Below are positions 7,678-17,527 of a stretch of 36,754 nucleotides of DNA, in pieces. Source of the DNA: an uncultured Eggerthellaceae bacterium (GTDB taxonomy: Bacteria > Actinomycetota > Coriobacteriia > Coriobacteriales > Eggerthellaceae); contig CAJOJB010000022.1 of NCBI GenBank assembly GCA_905234635.1, positions 1 through 36,754 of the forward strand, given 5' to 3'. The notes under the pieces were generated by a model. It did no database searches. It had not been told where the DNA came from and saw only the letters and a list, made by a program, of their open reading frames with translations. Position numbers and translations under genes: made by a program. Numbering within the stretch: the first letter of the stretch is position 1; each line of letters opens with the position of its first letter.

Positions 7678-10600
7678 GTGATAGAACTTAAAGACTTACG
7701 CAAGTCATATAAAACGGGATCCTTCGAGCAAAAAGCGCTCGACGGGGTTACGCTTGCGCTGCGCGACAACGAATTCGTGGCCGTGCTCGGTCCTTCTGGT
7801 TCGGGGAAAACCACCCTGCTCAATGTACTTGGTGGCCTTGATCGCGCCGATTCGGGCGACATCGTTATCAATGGCACTTCGACGGCTCGGTATAAAAGTG
7901 CCGACTGGGACACCTATCGCAACCATCGCATAGGCTTTATTTTTCAAAGCTATAACCTTATTCCGCACCAAAGCGTGCTGGCCAACGTAGAACTTGCGCT
8001 TACGCTTGCGGGCATTGGCAAGAGCGAACGAGTAAAGCGGGCAACTGAAGCGCTTGAACGTGTTGGTCTGGGCGAACATATCAACAAAAAGCCCAACCAG
8101 CTTTCGGGCGGACAGATGCAACGTGTGGCTATTGCGCGAGCCCTGGTAAACGACCCCGACATCGTACTCGCTGACGAACCGACAGGTGCCCTAGACACGG
8201 AAACCGGCATCGCGGTTATGAACCTGCTTAAGGAAATTGCCAACGACCGCCTTGTGGTTATGGTGACGCACAACCCCGAACTTGCCGAACAATATGCCAC
8301 GCGCATCGTGCGCCTGGCAGACGGCAAGATAGTAAGCGACTCTCACCCGCTCGATTCTCTGACAGAAGAGGCAACGGGGGCAGAAAGCGCTGCGGCATCG
8401 GGGGCAGCAGGCGCAGTTGCGGCAGGGGCAACGGAAGCCGCACCCAGCAAAGCATCCGACTCTTCCCCAAAGCGGCGCGCACGGATGAACTTCCTTACGG
8501 CACTCGGGCTGTCCTTTAATAACCTTATGACAAAAAAGGGTCGTACCTTTATGACGGCCTTTGCGGGAAGCATTGGCATTATTGGTATTGCCGCGATTCT
8601 GTCGCTGTCTAACGGTGTGAACAACTATATTGCCGACACCGAAGAACGGGCACTCACAAGCTATCCGCTCACCATTACCAAATCGAGTTTCGACTTCTCG
8701 AGTTTGCTGGGGTCGAGCATGGGTGTAGAACCAAACGAAGGCGACGCAGAGGAAAAGAGCAATTTCGAAAAAGGCCTTCAAGGGCTTGCGGGTGAAAAAA
8801 CCGAAGAACCTCAAAAAGAAGAGAAAAAAGGCAACGCCATTGTGGAAGTACCCATGATGACGCAAATGTTTGCCCAGGTAAAAAACAATAACCTGAAGTT
8901 ATTCAAGACCTTCCTTGACAGCGACGAGTCGGGCATTTCGCCCTACGTGCATACCATTCAATATAGCTACAACATTATTCCGCATATTTATAAGGCGGAC
9001 ACGAGCAAAGACGTAGTACAGCTCAATCCATCCTCCTTGGGGAATTTCTTTTCGGGTGGCGTAGACTATTCATCCTTTGGCATTTCAGGCTCTGGCGCCG
9101 AGGTGTTTTCCGAAATGATGGATAATCGCGAGTTGCTCGAAAACTATATGGATGTTGTGGCGGGCAGGTGGCCTGAGAAGTATGACGAATGCGTGCTCGT
9201 GCTTTCTTCGACAGGGCGCCTCATGGACTACACCCTCTATAGCATCGGCTATTACGACCCTGATGTGATGGATGAAATGACCAAGGACGCTCTTGATGGT
9301 AAAGAGGTTACGGCGCCTGAAACAGCTCAGGATTTCACCCTTGAAAAAGCGCTTGAGCTGGAGTTTTCTGTAATACCAGCAACAAGTTTTTACCAATACA
9401 ACGCCGACCAAAACATCTGGACCGACATTTCAAACGATAAGGCCATTATGAAAAAGCGCGTCGATGAAGGCTTGCGCTTAAAGGTTGTGGGCGTGGTGCA
9501 ACCTTCCCCCGACAGCAATGCCACCACCATGCAGCAAGGAATTGCCTATACGCCCGAACTGACCGACTACCTTATGAAGGAAGCGGCCAATTCTGAAATC
9601 GTCAAACAACAACAGCAGCACCCCGACATTGACGTTTTTACAGGAAAGAGCTTTGAAGAACTGCGCGAAGACGATGACATGGGCTTTGATTTTGAATCCA
9701 TGTTTACCGTGGACGAAGAACAACTCAACAATGCCTTTTCGTTTGACACGAACGCGCTCAATGCAAGCGACATGACTTTTGACCCCAGCGCGCTTGCCAT
9801 CGATCCCAATGCGGTACAGATTGACCCTAACGCTTTGCAGGCCGACCCGAGTACCTTTGACGATGTCTTTTCTGAAGACGCCATGCGTACCATGCTGCAG
9901 GGGGCTCCGCAATTTAAGCTAGAAGATTCAGGCATAGTCGACGACGTAGAGCTCACCCCTGAACAGGAAAAGCTTCTTAACGATGCCACCACGGCACTTT
10001 CGGCCGACTTCATTGCCTGGGCAACCATTAACAGGAAAATTACCCCTGGTCAACAGCCCAATTATGGTACCCTACTCCAGGAATATCTGCAGACTGAAGG
10101 GGCTCAAAAGATTCTCGACCCCGTTATGAAAGAAGCTGGCGGCGAAATTGAAAAACGCTTCAATACCGCCATGCAAAAATACCTGACCGAACAATTCGCG
10201 CCCTACATTGCCCAGAACATGCAACAGATGATGGTCCAAGCAGGCATGCTCATGGCCAACAGCATCGCAAGTGGCATGACAAAACAGATGCAGCTTGTTA
10301 CCCAAACGCTGGGGGAATCGATTGCAACGTCTATTACAGGCGAACTGCAGCGTCAGCTTTCTGGTTTACAGGACGCCTTGGAAGGTGGCTTTAGCTTCGA
10401 TGCGGAAGCAATGGCAAACGCCATTCAGTTCAATATGTCCCAAGACGACCTGACCAGTCTGCTTACCAACCTTATGAATTCCAGCGACTTGTCCTACGAC
10501 AACAATCTGAAAAAGCTTGGTTACGCGCAGCACGACAGCCCAGAATCGGTGAGCATCTACCCCAACGACTTCGAAGCGAAAGAAGCTGTCCTCAAGATTA

Positions 10601-11112
10601 TTGATGGCTACAACGAAAAGGCTAAGGCCGCGGGCGACGAAGAATCCGCTATTCAGTACAGCGACTTTGCAGGCGTGCTTATGAGTTCGGTTACCAACAT
10701 TATCGATGCTATATCGCTGGTGCTTATTGCCTTTGTATCCATTTCCTTGGTGGTAAGTTCCATCATGATTTCTATCATTACCTATATTTCGGTTTTGGAA
10801 CGCAAAAAAGAAATTGGCATTTTGCGCGCCATGGGTGCTTCGAAGGGCAACATCGCCAACGTGTTCAACGCCGAAACCTTTATCGAGGGTCTTATTGCAG
10901 GCGTACTGGCCATCGCGGTGGTTCTGGCTGTTTCGGTACCTGTGAACAAATTTGTTGAAGCGGGCTGGAACGTGCCCCACATTATGACGCTACCCTTAGA
11001 AGCGGCGCTGGTGCTCATTGGTATTAGTGTGCTGCTCACCTTCTTGGCTGGTCTTATCCCCAGCCAGGCGGCGTCGCGGCGCGACCCTGTTGAAGCACTC
11101 CGCAGTGAATAG
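7678..11112 (+). CDS. MacB-like ABC transporter with fused ATP-binding and FtsX-like permease domains
   Basis: Walker [10 protein letters not shown], signature [15 protein letters not shown], Walker [14 protein letters not shown]-terminal FtsX-type permease ([21 protein letters not shown]). GTG start. Confidence 0.92.
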   Translation: MIELKDLRKSYKTGSFEQKALDGVTLALRDNEFVAVLGPSGSGKTTLLNVLGGLDRADSGDIVINGTSTARYKSADWDTYRNHRIGFIFQSYNLIPHQSVLANVELALTLAGIGKSERVKRATEALERVGLGEHINKKPNQLSGGQMQRVAIARALVNDPDIVLADEPTGALDTETGIAVMNLLKEIANDRLVVMVTHNPELAEQYATRIVRLADGKIVSDSHPLDSLTEEATGAESAAASGAAGAVAAGATEAAPSKASDSSPKRRARMNFLTALGLSFNNLMTKKGRTFMTAFAGSIGIIGIAAILSLSNGVNNYIADTEERALTSYPLTITKSSFDFSSLLGSSMGVEPNEGDAEEKSNFEKGLQGLAGEKTEEPQKEEKKGNAIVEVPMMTQMFAQVKNNNLKLFKTFLDSDESGISPYVHTIQYSYNIIPHIYKADTSKDVVQLNPSSLGNFFSGGVDYSSFGISGSGAEVFSEMMDNRELLENYMDVVAGRWPEKYDECVLVLSSTGRLMDYTLYSIGYYDPDVMDEMTKDALDGKEVTAPETAQDFTLEKALELEFSVIPATSFYQYNADQNIWTDISNDKAIMKKRVDEGLRLKVVGVVQPSPDSNATTMQQGIAYTPELTDYLMKEAANSEIVKQQQQHPDIDVFTGKSFEELREDDDMGFDFESMFTVDEEQLNNAFSFDTNALNASDMTFDPSALAIDPNAVQIDPNALQADPSTFDDVFSEDAMRTMLQGAPQFKLEDSGIVDDVELTPEQEKLLNDATTALSADFIAWATINRKITPGQQPNYGTLLQEYLQTEGAQKILDPVMKEAGGEIEKRFNTAMQKYLTEQFAPYIAQNMQQMMVQAGMLMANSIASGMTKQMQLVTQTLGESIATSITGELQRQLSGLQDALEGGFSFDAEAMANAIQFNMSQDDLTSLLTNLMNSSDLSYDNNLKKLGYAQHDSPESVSIYPNDFEAKEAVLKIIDGYNEKAKAAGDEESAIQYSDFAGVLMSSVTNIIDAISLVLIAFVSISLVVSSIMISIITYISVLERKKEIGILRAMGASKGNIANVFNAETFIEGLIAGVLAIAVVLAVSVPVNKFVEAGWNVPHIMTLPLEAALVLIGISVLLTFLAGLIPSQAASRRDPVEALRSE
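9778..9861 (+). repeat. Four 21-bp / 7-aa repeats in the ABC transporter extracytoplasmic region
   Basis: [28 protein letters not shown]; a related FDTNALN lies just upstream. Confidence 0.8.
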
Positions 11113-11197
11113 ACTTCGCGACGCAGTCCGTTAAGCGCGGACTCGTTAAGCGCGACCCCGTCAAAGCTCACCGTAGCAAATAAGGTATGAACTGGTC

Positions 11198-11867
11198 TTA
11201 GAGGCCCCGCAAGAAGCGTTCCCACCAGTCACGCGAACCCATGCCCGTTGACGCAAGCATATCGAGCATGCTGTTCTGGGCGTCGGGTGGCAGGCTTGAG
11301 TTGCTGCTGGAATCGTTCTGGATGCGCCTGCAAATCCGCCATGGCCTGCTGCATCTCGGCGATAAGGGACGCGTCGGGCCCACCTTCAGGTGCCCCCGCA
11401 AAAAAGGCACTCATGTCGGGAAGGCCTGGTATCCCTGGCAAGGCCGTTTGCGCGGTTATCCCCGGTGCATCGTCGGCACCAGGACGCGGTAAGTCAAGTT
11501 GGTAAAGCTCTTCCAGCAGGGCATCGAAGCCTTCGGGGACATTGCTCCCCCCTGCACATTCCTGGGTGTACACGCCTTCCTGAAAGACAATCTTAAGGCG
11601 CCACTGCTTGCTTCCTGGGGCCACATCGTCGGCATAGGTTTCGTCCCAGCCGAACACGCCCAATTCTGCAAGCGCATCGCGCAGGGTTTCCGCCGTCTTG
11701 CGGGGCACGGTACGCGTGAAGTCGGTCGTGAGCTGTGTGGTGGGCCCTTTTTCAACATGCAGTTCATAGACGTCGTCGTCTTGCTGTTCCATGCGGAAGA
11801 GCACGCGTCCATTCACGCGATCGGTCAAGCTAAATATCAGTTTCTGGAAAGGGGCTTTTTCACTCAT
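11198..11867 (-). CDS. Conserved hypothetical protein, probably frameshifted near its C-terminus (annotated ORF 11229..11867)
   Basis: MSEKAPFQKLIFSLTDRVNGRVLF... The in-frame tail KPATRRPEQHARYACVNGHGFA looks unnatural, while the +1 frame gives SLPPDAQNSMLDMLASTGMGSRDWWERFLRGL* ending at 11198. Confidence 0.6.
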
Positions 11868-11873
11868 AACTAC

Positions 11874-13472
11874 CTACTCGTCAGAATTGTTTGCGTAGTC
11901 CTTACCTATGACCACTAAGAAGTCTTCTGACATGATGTATTCCAAGTCGTTCTTTTCTACGTGGCCTTCGCCAAGCACGGCCACGATATCTGCCGCTTCT
12001 TCGGCGCGGTCGGGATCTTCGTACACCACCACCGTTTGGTTGTAGTTAAACGAATCTGCGTCGCCAATGTCGGACACCGTATAACCTTGGGCCTCCAGAC
12101 GTTTTTGCACCGTGGCGGCCAGGCCGTCGACGCCCGAACCGTTGCGCACGGCAATGGTTCCTGTCTTAGCCGCAAGGTCCTCACCCGACTGCCCCGACTT
12201 CCCTGCACTACCAGCATTGGCAAGTACCGTGCCTGTCAAAAAATCAATTGAACTGTCTTCCGTTGGCGGCAGACCAGAATCGACGCGTTGCATCATCTGG
12301 CTCCAATCGGGTTCGATGATACGTTCAAACCACAGTTCGTCTTCAAAGAACGATTCGGTGGGCATACTGCCTGTCCAGATATTGTTTTCGGTGTCCATAC
12401 CCTGGAAGGCCTGGGCAAGACCAACGATGTCGTTTACCTGAAGGTCGGTCTGCACCGCACCCGAAAGTGCTCCAACAGTATTGGCAATAGTGCCCACGTC
12501 AGAAGCAAGGAGCTTGTTGGCAATGGCCTGAATAACCAGGCGCTGGTTGGCTGCACGATACACGTCGCCATTGCCGTAGTCAGAATAGGCATTACGGGCA
12601 CGACACAGGATAAGAGCTTCCCAGCCACCCAGGGTCTGTACGCCCGCAGGCAGATAACCGCCCGCATCGTCATCCCAAATTTCCATGGGTACATTAACTT
12701 CGATACCGCCCAAGGCATCCACGACGTCCTGGAGACCATTCATGTCGATGAGTACAAAGTGCGAAATGCCCACACCCGCAAGCTCGCTCACGGTTGAAAT
12801 GGCCAGTTCAGGCCCACCAAAAGTGTAGGCGGCATTGAGTTTTTGCTTTCCATAACCAGGCAAGTCGACCTGAGTGTCGCGCTGCATGGAAACGAGCGTG
12901 ACCTGTTTTTCAATGGGGTCGATGCGCGCCAAGATAATAGTGTCGGTACGGTAGATGCCGTCAGTCGACATGTTTTCATTGCGGTCGATAGATTCGTCGG
13001 TGCCCAAAAGCAACATATAGAAGGGCTCCTGCGTGAGATTCGTTTCAACCAATACATCATTGACCGAAGAATCAACGCCTTCGGTAAGACGACTATTAAT
13101 CCATTGAGCGTAGCCGAAGGCTCCAATGCCAGCTAAGGCAGCCACAATAAGAAGACCAGCAAGCACCTTGGTAAACATGCCCGAACGCCTGCGTTCCTTT
13201 TGCTTGGAATTAACGTAGCGATTAGCCGCAGCATTACGAGAATAGCGATTGTCGATTTCGTTTTTCGCCAAGGTTTCGTCAGAATCTTCATGCTGCGCAT
13301 TCCGTGCCGTTTCATTCGCACGAGCGGCTAGGGCAGCTTGTGCAGCCCCCAAAGGTTCTGCCTGATCGAGCATGTCAATATAGGTGGGTTCTTCGGCATG
13401 ACGTGCTGCCTGTTCAGCTTGCGCAGCAAGGCGCGCAGGCGATGTAGTAGTGCGTTGAGGTTTCTTTGCCAT
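11874..13472 (-). CDS. LytR-CpsA-Psr (LCP) family protein with LytR_C domain
   Basis: FYMLLLGTDESIDRNENMSTDGIYRTDTIILARIDPIEKQVTLVSMQRDTQVDLPGYGKQKLNAAYTFGG is an LCP core; C-terminal TIAVRNGSGVDGLAATVQKRLEAQGYTV is LytR_C-like. Confidence 0.92.
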   Translation of the reverse strand: MAKKPQRTTTSPARLAAQAEQAARHAEEPTYIDMLDQAEPLGAAQAALAARANETARNAQHEDSDETLAKNEIDNRYSRNAAANRYVNSKQKERRRSGMFTKVLAGLLIVAALAGIGAFGYAQWINSRLTEGVDSSVNDVLVETNLTQEPFYMLLLGTDESIDRNENMSTDGIYRTDTIILARIDPIEKQVTLVSMQRDTQVDLPGYGKQKLNAAYTFGGPELAISTVSELAGVGISHFVLIDMNGLQDVVDALGGIEVNVPMEIWDDDAGGYLPAGVQTLGGWEALILCRARNAYSDYGNGDVYRAANQRLVIQAIANKLLASDVGTIANTVGALSGAVQTDLQVNDIVGLAQAFQGMDTENNIWTGSMPTESFFEDELWFERIIEPDWSQMMQRVDSGLPPTEDSSIDFLTGTVLANAGSAGKSGQSGEDLAAKTGTIAVRNGSGVDGLAATVQKRLEAQGYTVSDIGDADSFNYNQTVVVYEDPDRAEEAADIVAVLGEGHVEKNDLEYIMSEDFLVVIGKDYANNSDE

Positions 13473-13478
13473 ACGCCA

Positions 13479-13484
13479 ATTATA
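13479..13484 (-). promoter_or_regulatory. -10 box placing the transcription start at or near the LCP start codon
   Basis: Minus-strand TATAAT-TGGCGT-ATG; no SD sequence upstream of the ATG. Confidence 0.5.
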
Positions 13485-13576
13485 CCGTAGCTGCTCTTCA
13501 CGCAAGATTCTTGTGACCAAACATCACATGCTGTTTTACGGTCACACGTTTACGCCACAAGGGCAATCGTAACGAA

Positions 13577-15748
13577 TTAAAGCTTCAGGCGTTCTGCCAT
13601 ATAGTCACTCGCCGCTATGTCAATGGCGTCGTCGAGGGCGACCAAATTCGCTGGCAAACCTTTGCGCTCCAAGGCACGAGCCAAAATCCAATCGGCAAGT
13701 TCAGGGCTTTTTGCTAACACGGGCCCATGGACATAGGTGCCAACTACGTTCTTATACAGAATACCTTCGGTCGCATCGCCTTCATTGTTACCGATGCCTT
13801 TCAGCACGGTGCCAAATGGCTTAAGCCCATCTTCCAGAACGGTTACCCCCGCGTGGTTTTCAAAACCAATAACGGGACGTGCGGCCAATTCGGTCTGCAC
13901 CGCAATGTTACCGACGATCCTTTCATGTTTGCCGTCGGCACGACCGCTCGTCATACCTATGACACCCAAACCTTCAAGTTCGTTTTCATCGATATGCCAG
14001 GTAGTGCCCAGAATTTGCAGACCCCCATCAATGGCAAGCACCACGCCATTGTCTTCTACATACTGCGCAAAGCTTTCCCTATAGGGAAGCAATTCTTCAT
14101 ACGCAAGACGTTGCTGGCGATCGAAGCCGTCTCCCAATACAACGATATCGACCTCTGAAAAATCGGGCGCTTCCCCACTTACGACAGTTTGTACATGCAC
14201 GGGAATGCCACGCCATTCACAGCGCTTGGCCAGCACGGAAACATTTCCTGCGTCCCCACCCTGGTCGAGCAGGTCGGGGAACAGGTGCATAATGCGGACG
14301 GGATTGCCTTCGACCATGTGGCCTGCAGGGGGAACGGAAGCCTCAATTGGTTCTTCGAGGGGCTTGGATGCTTCAATGGCCTGAGGCGCAACAGACACTT
14401 CAGCCATTTTTACGCATTCTGCACGCACGACAGGCAAGCTCGTATAGTTTGCGATAACAAAGACTTTGTAATCGCTCGGCAAAGCCGCAACATAACGCAT
14501 GAGTTCCGTAGCGTCTTCAACAATATGCGCCGCGACGCCCGCATACTTCAAGCGAACCTGCAGGTCGTTTGCGCGCATACCGCCCACAAAGACCTTGGTA
14601 TTGGCTCGGCCGGCCAGCGCTTCAAAGTCCACGTCCCATATCCAACTTACGTCGTGGCCATCGCCTTCCATGTCGTTCACAAAAAAGCTTGCAACGACTG
14701 GTTCGGTTTCCTGAAGGACGAGTCCTAAGTTTTGATTAAAACCCGTAGGGTTCTTCGCCAGGTTCAACAGCACACTGCGCCCATGAACATCCATGTGCTC
14801 AAGACGGCCGTTATGCTGGTCGAAAGACTTCATCGTCATCTGAATAACATTGTTTGAAAGTCCAATGGAATGGCCTACGGTGTAAACCGCAAGCAAGTTG
14901 TACACCATATAGGCACCTGAATAGGGTGCCTCAATAGTGGCTATAGCGCCGCCTGCCACTGCCCGTTCATCGGACGCAGCAACCACGTCGAATTTCAAGC
15001 CACCAAGTCCAACCTCACAATTTCTCGCCATGAAACGCAGATGGGCGCGCTTGAAGTCGCATTTTGGACACGAAAAAGCTCCGAGCTGACTATAGGTACG
15101 ATACTCATATTCGAGCATGCTATCGCACTGTTGACACATTTGTGCATCAACTGCGGAACCATATAAAGAATCGAGCCCTTCGCTCACACCAAATGGAATA
15201 GAGGCATGAGGGAGTTCTCGGGCAATCTTTTCACAATGCGGATCGTCAGCATTATAAACAAGTATGGTCTGAGGTGATTGTTGTAGGGCTTCAATAATGC
15301 TTTCCTGGATACGGTCGATTTCACCAATACGATCGAGCTGGTCGGGGAACAAGTTAAGCAAAACCACGTAGCGAGACTGCAGGTGGGGCAAGATTTTTGC
15401 AAGCCACAATTCATCGCATTCAAACACGCCCCAGTCTGAGTCATGGGCAGCAAGTAAGCTGGTAGCAACACCTGAATCGAGGTTAGCGCCAGTACGATTG
15501 CAAACAACGCGTTGACCTGCGGCAACCAGGCAATCCGCGAGCATATTTGTGACGGTAGTTTTACCGTTGGTACCCACTACGCAAATACTGCCACGTTGCA
15601 GTTTGCTGGCCATGTCGGCAATGATAGAGGGCTCGATATACAGGGCCAGCTTTCCTGGAAAGTTCCCCGCGGGCCTATGAAAAACATGGCGCAAGGTGGC
15701 GCTTGACATACTGCTTGCTGCTTCAGCAACTGATTTTCGGATACCCAT
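13577..15748 (-). CDS. MurT-GatD fusion: Mur ligase (DUF1727) plus class I amidotransferase-like domain (lipid II isoglutaminyl synthase-like)
   Basis: VVGTNGKTTVTNML P-loop, CQQC...CPKC zinc ribbon and LAKNPTGFNQNL (MurT), then a continuous ORF into IMHLFPDLLDQGGDAGNVSVLAKRCEWRG...GTYVHGPVLAKSPELADWIL (GatD). Start MGIRKSV; the upstream extension to 16138 is antisense to the SPOR gene. Confidence 0.88.
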   Translation of the reverse strand: MGIRKSVAEAASSMSSATLRHVFHRPAGNFPGKLALYIEPSIIADMASKLQRGSICVVGTNGKTTVTNMLADCLVAAGQRVVCNRTGANLDSGVATSLLAAHDSDWGVFECDELWLAKILPHLQSRYVVLLNLFPDQLDRIGEIDRIQESIIEALQQSPQTILVYNADDPHCEKIARELPHASIPFGVSEGLDSLYGSAVDAQMCQQCDSMLEYEYRTYSQLGAFSCPKCDFKRAHLRFMARNCEVGLGGLKFDVVAASDERAVAGGAIATIEAPYSGAYMVYNLLAVYTVGHSIGLSNNVIQMTMKSFDQHNGRLEHMDVHGRSVLLNLAKNPTGFNQNLGLVLQETEPVVASFFVNDMEGDGHDVSWIWDVDFEALAGRANTKVFVGGMRANDLQVRLKYAGVAAHIVEDATELMRYVAALPSDYKVFVIANYTSLPVVRAECVKMAEVSVAPQAIEASKPLEEPIEASVPPAGHMVEGNPVRIMHLFPDLLDQGGDAGNVSVLAKRCEWRGIPVHVQTVVSGEAPDFSEVDIVVLGDGFDRQQRLAYEELLPYRESFAQYVEDNGVVLAIDGGLQILGTTWHIDENELEGLGVIGMTSGRADGKHERIVGNIAVQTELAARPVIGFENHAGVTVLEDGLKPFGTVLKGIGNNEGDATEGILYKNVVGTYVHGPVLAKSPELADWILARALERKGLPANLVALDDAIDIAASDYMAERLKL

Positions 15749-15831
15749 TTCTGCTACTTTCGCCCGTAAACCATATGGAGGGAGTGCGCACAGAATATGT
15801 ACAAACTCGCACCTCCCTTTGCTCTTTTTAG

Positions 15832-15837
15832 TATAAT
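15832..15837 (+). promoter_or_regulatory. Candidate -10 box upstream of the SPOR-domain gene
   Basis: ttagTATAATag in the intergenic region; -35 is weak. Confidence 0.35.
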
Positions 15838-15964
15838 AGTCCCACATTAGTGTTACGAAGAAGTAAAAGACGCTAATGAACATATATTGGAGTGTAAGGG
15901 CAGCAAAAAACGGAATACACGCTCCGCGCTTGCAGGCGCACCAGCGTGAGAAAGCAGGCAAGAT

Positions 15965-16891
15965 ATGGCTGATAACATCAACGAAGAAAATTTGAATGAA
16001 TGGGCTGCGGAAGCGGCAGAAGCGGGTCGCGTGAACCTCAATGACGGCACAGCGCCCAAGCGCGAAATCGTCATGCCTCCTGGTGGCGATTCCAAGGCGG
16101 CCGTATACAGTTACGGCACACAGAAAAAGAAGAAGCACACCGGTGCCATTGTGGCCGGTGTTATTGCTGCGGCTATCGCTGCTGGTGGCGCTGGTTTTGC
16201 CATTGGTGGCGGCAACCCGCTCGACGTGCTGCGGGGTGACGACGGCAGCAGTTCGGCTACCGTAAGCCTTGCAACAACCGATTCCAGCACGGCTTCTTCC
16301 AGTTCAACGGGCACTACCACAAGCTCGGCTTCAAGCTCAAGTTCCACAAGCAGCTCCAGTTCTTCGTCAAGTACGAGCAGCTCGAGCGCCAGCAGTTCAA
16401 GTGCTGCCGATTCGAGCGCCGCGAGTTCAACCGATGCTGCAAGCGAATCGAGCACCAGCGAACAGGCTGCTACCGCTGAAACGCAGGCAAGCACCGAAGG
16501 AAGCACCACCGAACAGCAGGCCACCGAACAAGCCACTACCGAACAGCAAGCGGCCCCTGCCCAGCAGGTGCAACCCGAATACAGCGATTCTGCCGATGCG
16601 GCACCCGCTTCGGGTGGCGGCTTCCATGAAGGCGACCCCTTCTGGGGCGTATGGGTTGGCGCTTTTAGTTCCAAGGCCAATGCCGAAGCCAGGCAGCAGG
16701 AAATGCGCAATCTGGGCTACCCCGACCCACGCGTTTACTGGTCGGCCGACTATACCGACCTGAACCAGGACGGCTACTGGGTAGTGGCTGCAGGTATTTA
16801 TGACAGCGAAGCCAACGCGAAGTACCACATGGACAAGGCCAAGGGTGCATATTCAGACACCTACGTGAAGTACTCCGGCAGCCATAAGTAA
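15965..16891 (+). CDS. Membrane-anchored protein with Ser-rich linker and C-terminal SPOR-like domain
   Basis: One TM helix (GAIVAGVIAAAIAAGGAGFAIGGG), a long Ser/Thr/Ala/Gln linker, then FWGVWVGAFSSKANAEARQQEMRNLGY...YWVVAAGIYDSEANAKYHMDKAK. Confidence 0.85.
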   Translation: MADNINEENLNEWAAEAAEAGRVNLNDGTAPKREIVMPPGGDSKAAVYSYGTQKKKKHTGAIVAGVIAAAIAAGGAGFAIGGGNPLDVLRGDDGSSSATVSLATTDSSTASSSSTGTTTSSASSSSSTSSSSSSSSTSSSSASSSSAADSSAASSTDAASESSTSEQAATAETQASTEGSTTEQQATEQATTEQQAAPAQQVQPEYSDSADAAPASGGGFHEGDPFWGVWVGAFSSKANAEARQQEMRNLGYPDPRVYWSADYTDLNQDGYWVVAAGIYDSEANAKYHMDKAKGAYSDTYVKYSGSHK

Positions 16892-16912
16892 GCCACAATA
16901 CATCGCACACCT

Positions 16913-16932
16913 AAGGGCCCTTCGGGGCCCTT
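16913..16932 (+). terminator. Rho-independent terminator with UUCG tetraloop
   Basis: AAGGGCCC-TTCG-GGGCCCTTTTC directly downstream of the SPOR gene. Confidence 0.9.
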
Positions 16933-16972
16933 TTCATGCCAGTTTGCTTCCTCAATGCGTGCAGATTTGCGC

Positions 16973-17527
16973 TTATGCGCCAAGAAGCTTCCCTAAGGCG
17001 CTGAAGTCCGCCTCGAGCTGGGGCAAGACCGTATTGCGATTGCGGAGCGCATAAGCAGGATGGAAGACAGGGTACACCTTAAAGCGCCCCGCTACATGAA
17101 TACGTCCGCGCAACTTGGTTACACCCAGGTCGGTCTTCAAAATAAACTGCGTGGCAAAATTGCCTACCGTCACAATAAATTCGGGATTGATAATGCGCGT
17201 CTGTTCACGCAGCCACGGGGTGCAAGCCTGTATTTCTTCAGGCAGTGGGTTGCGGTTGTCGGGCGGTCGGCATTTTAAGATGTTGGCAATATAGACGTCT
17301 TCGCGCGAAAGCCCTGCCGCTTCAAGCATTTCGGTAAGCAGCTTGCCGCTGCGCCCCACAAAAGGTTCACCCTGAGCGTCTTCTTCGGCACCAGGGGCTT
17401 CCCCCACCACCAGAACGCGAGCCTGCGGATTGCCTACCCCAAAGACCAGGTTCGTACGACCCTGCCACAGCGTGCAAGCCCGACAGGCGTCCGTTTCAAT
17501 ACACAATTGTTCTAAGGCCGCAGACAT
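16973..17527 (-). CDS. Uracil-DNA glycosylase, family 4-like (Fe-S)
   Basis: LVVGEAPGAEEDAQGEPFVGRSGKLL, NILKCRPPDNRNP and PVFHPAY motifs; ATG overlaps the alr stop (TAATG). Confidence 0.9.
   Translation of the reverse strand: MSAALEQLCIETDACRACTLWQGRTNLVFGVGNPQARVLVVGEAPGAEEDAQGEPFVGRSGKLLTEMLEAAGLSREDVYIANILKCRPPDNRNPLPEEIQACTPWLREQTRIINPEFIVTVGNFATQFILKTDLGVTKLRGRIHVAGRFKVYPVFHPAYALRNRNTVLPQLEADFSALGKLLGA

Noticed and set aside
7705-10980. Several long minus-strand ORFs within the ABC transporter
   Set aside because: Composition (His/Arg/Cys-rich, no domains) typical of antisense frames of a coding gene.
15749-16138. Upstream extension of the MurT-GatD ORF
   Set aside because: Antisense to the SPOR gene start; MGIRKSV matches the expected MurT N-terminus.
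16111-16710. 199-aa minus-strand ORF with Leu/Glu/Ala composition
   Set aside because: Antisense of the Ser-rich SPOR linker; low-complexity artefact.
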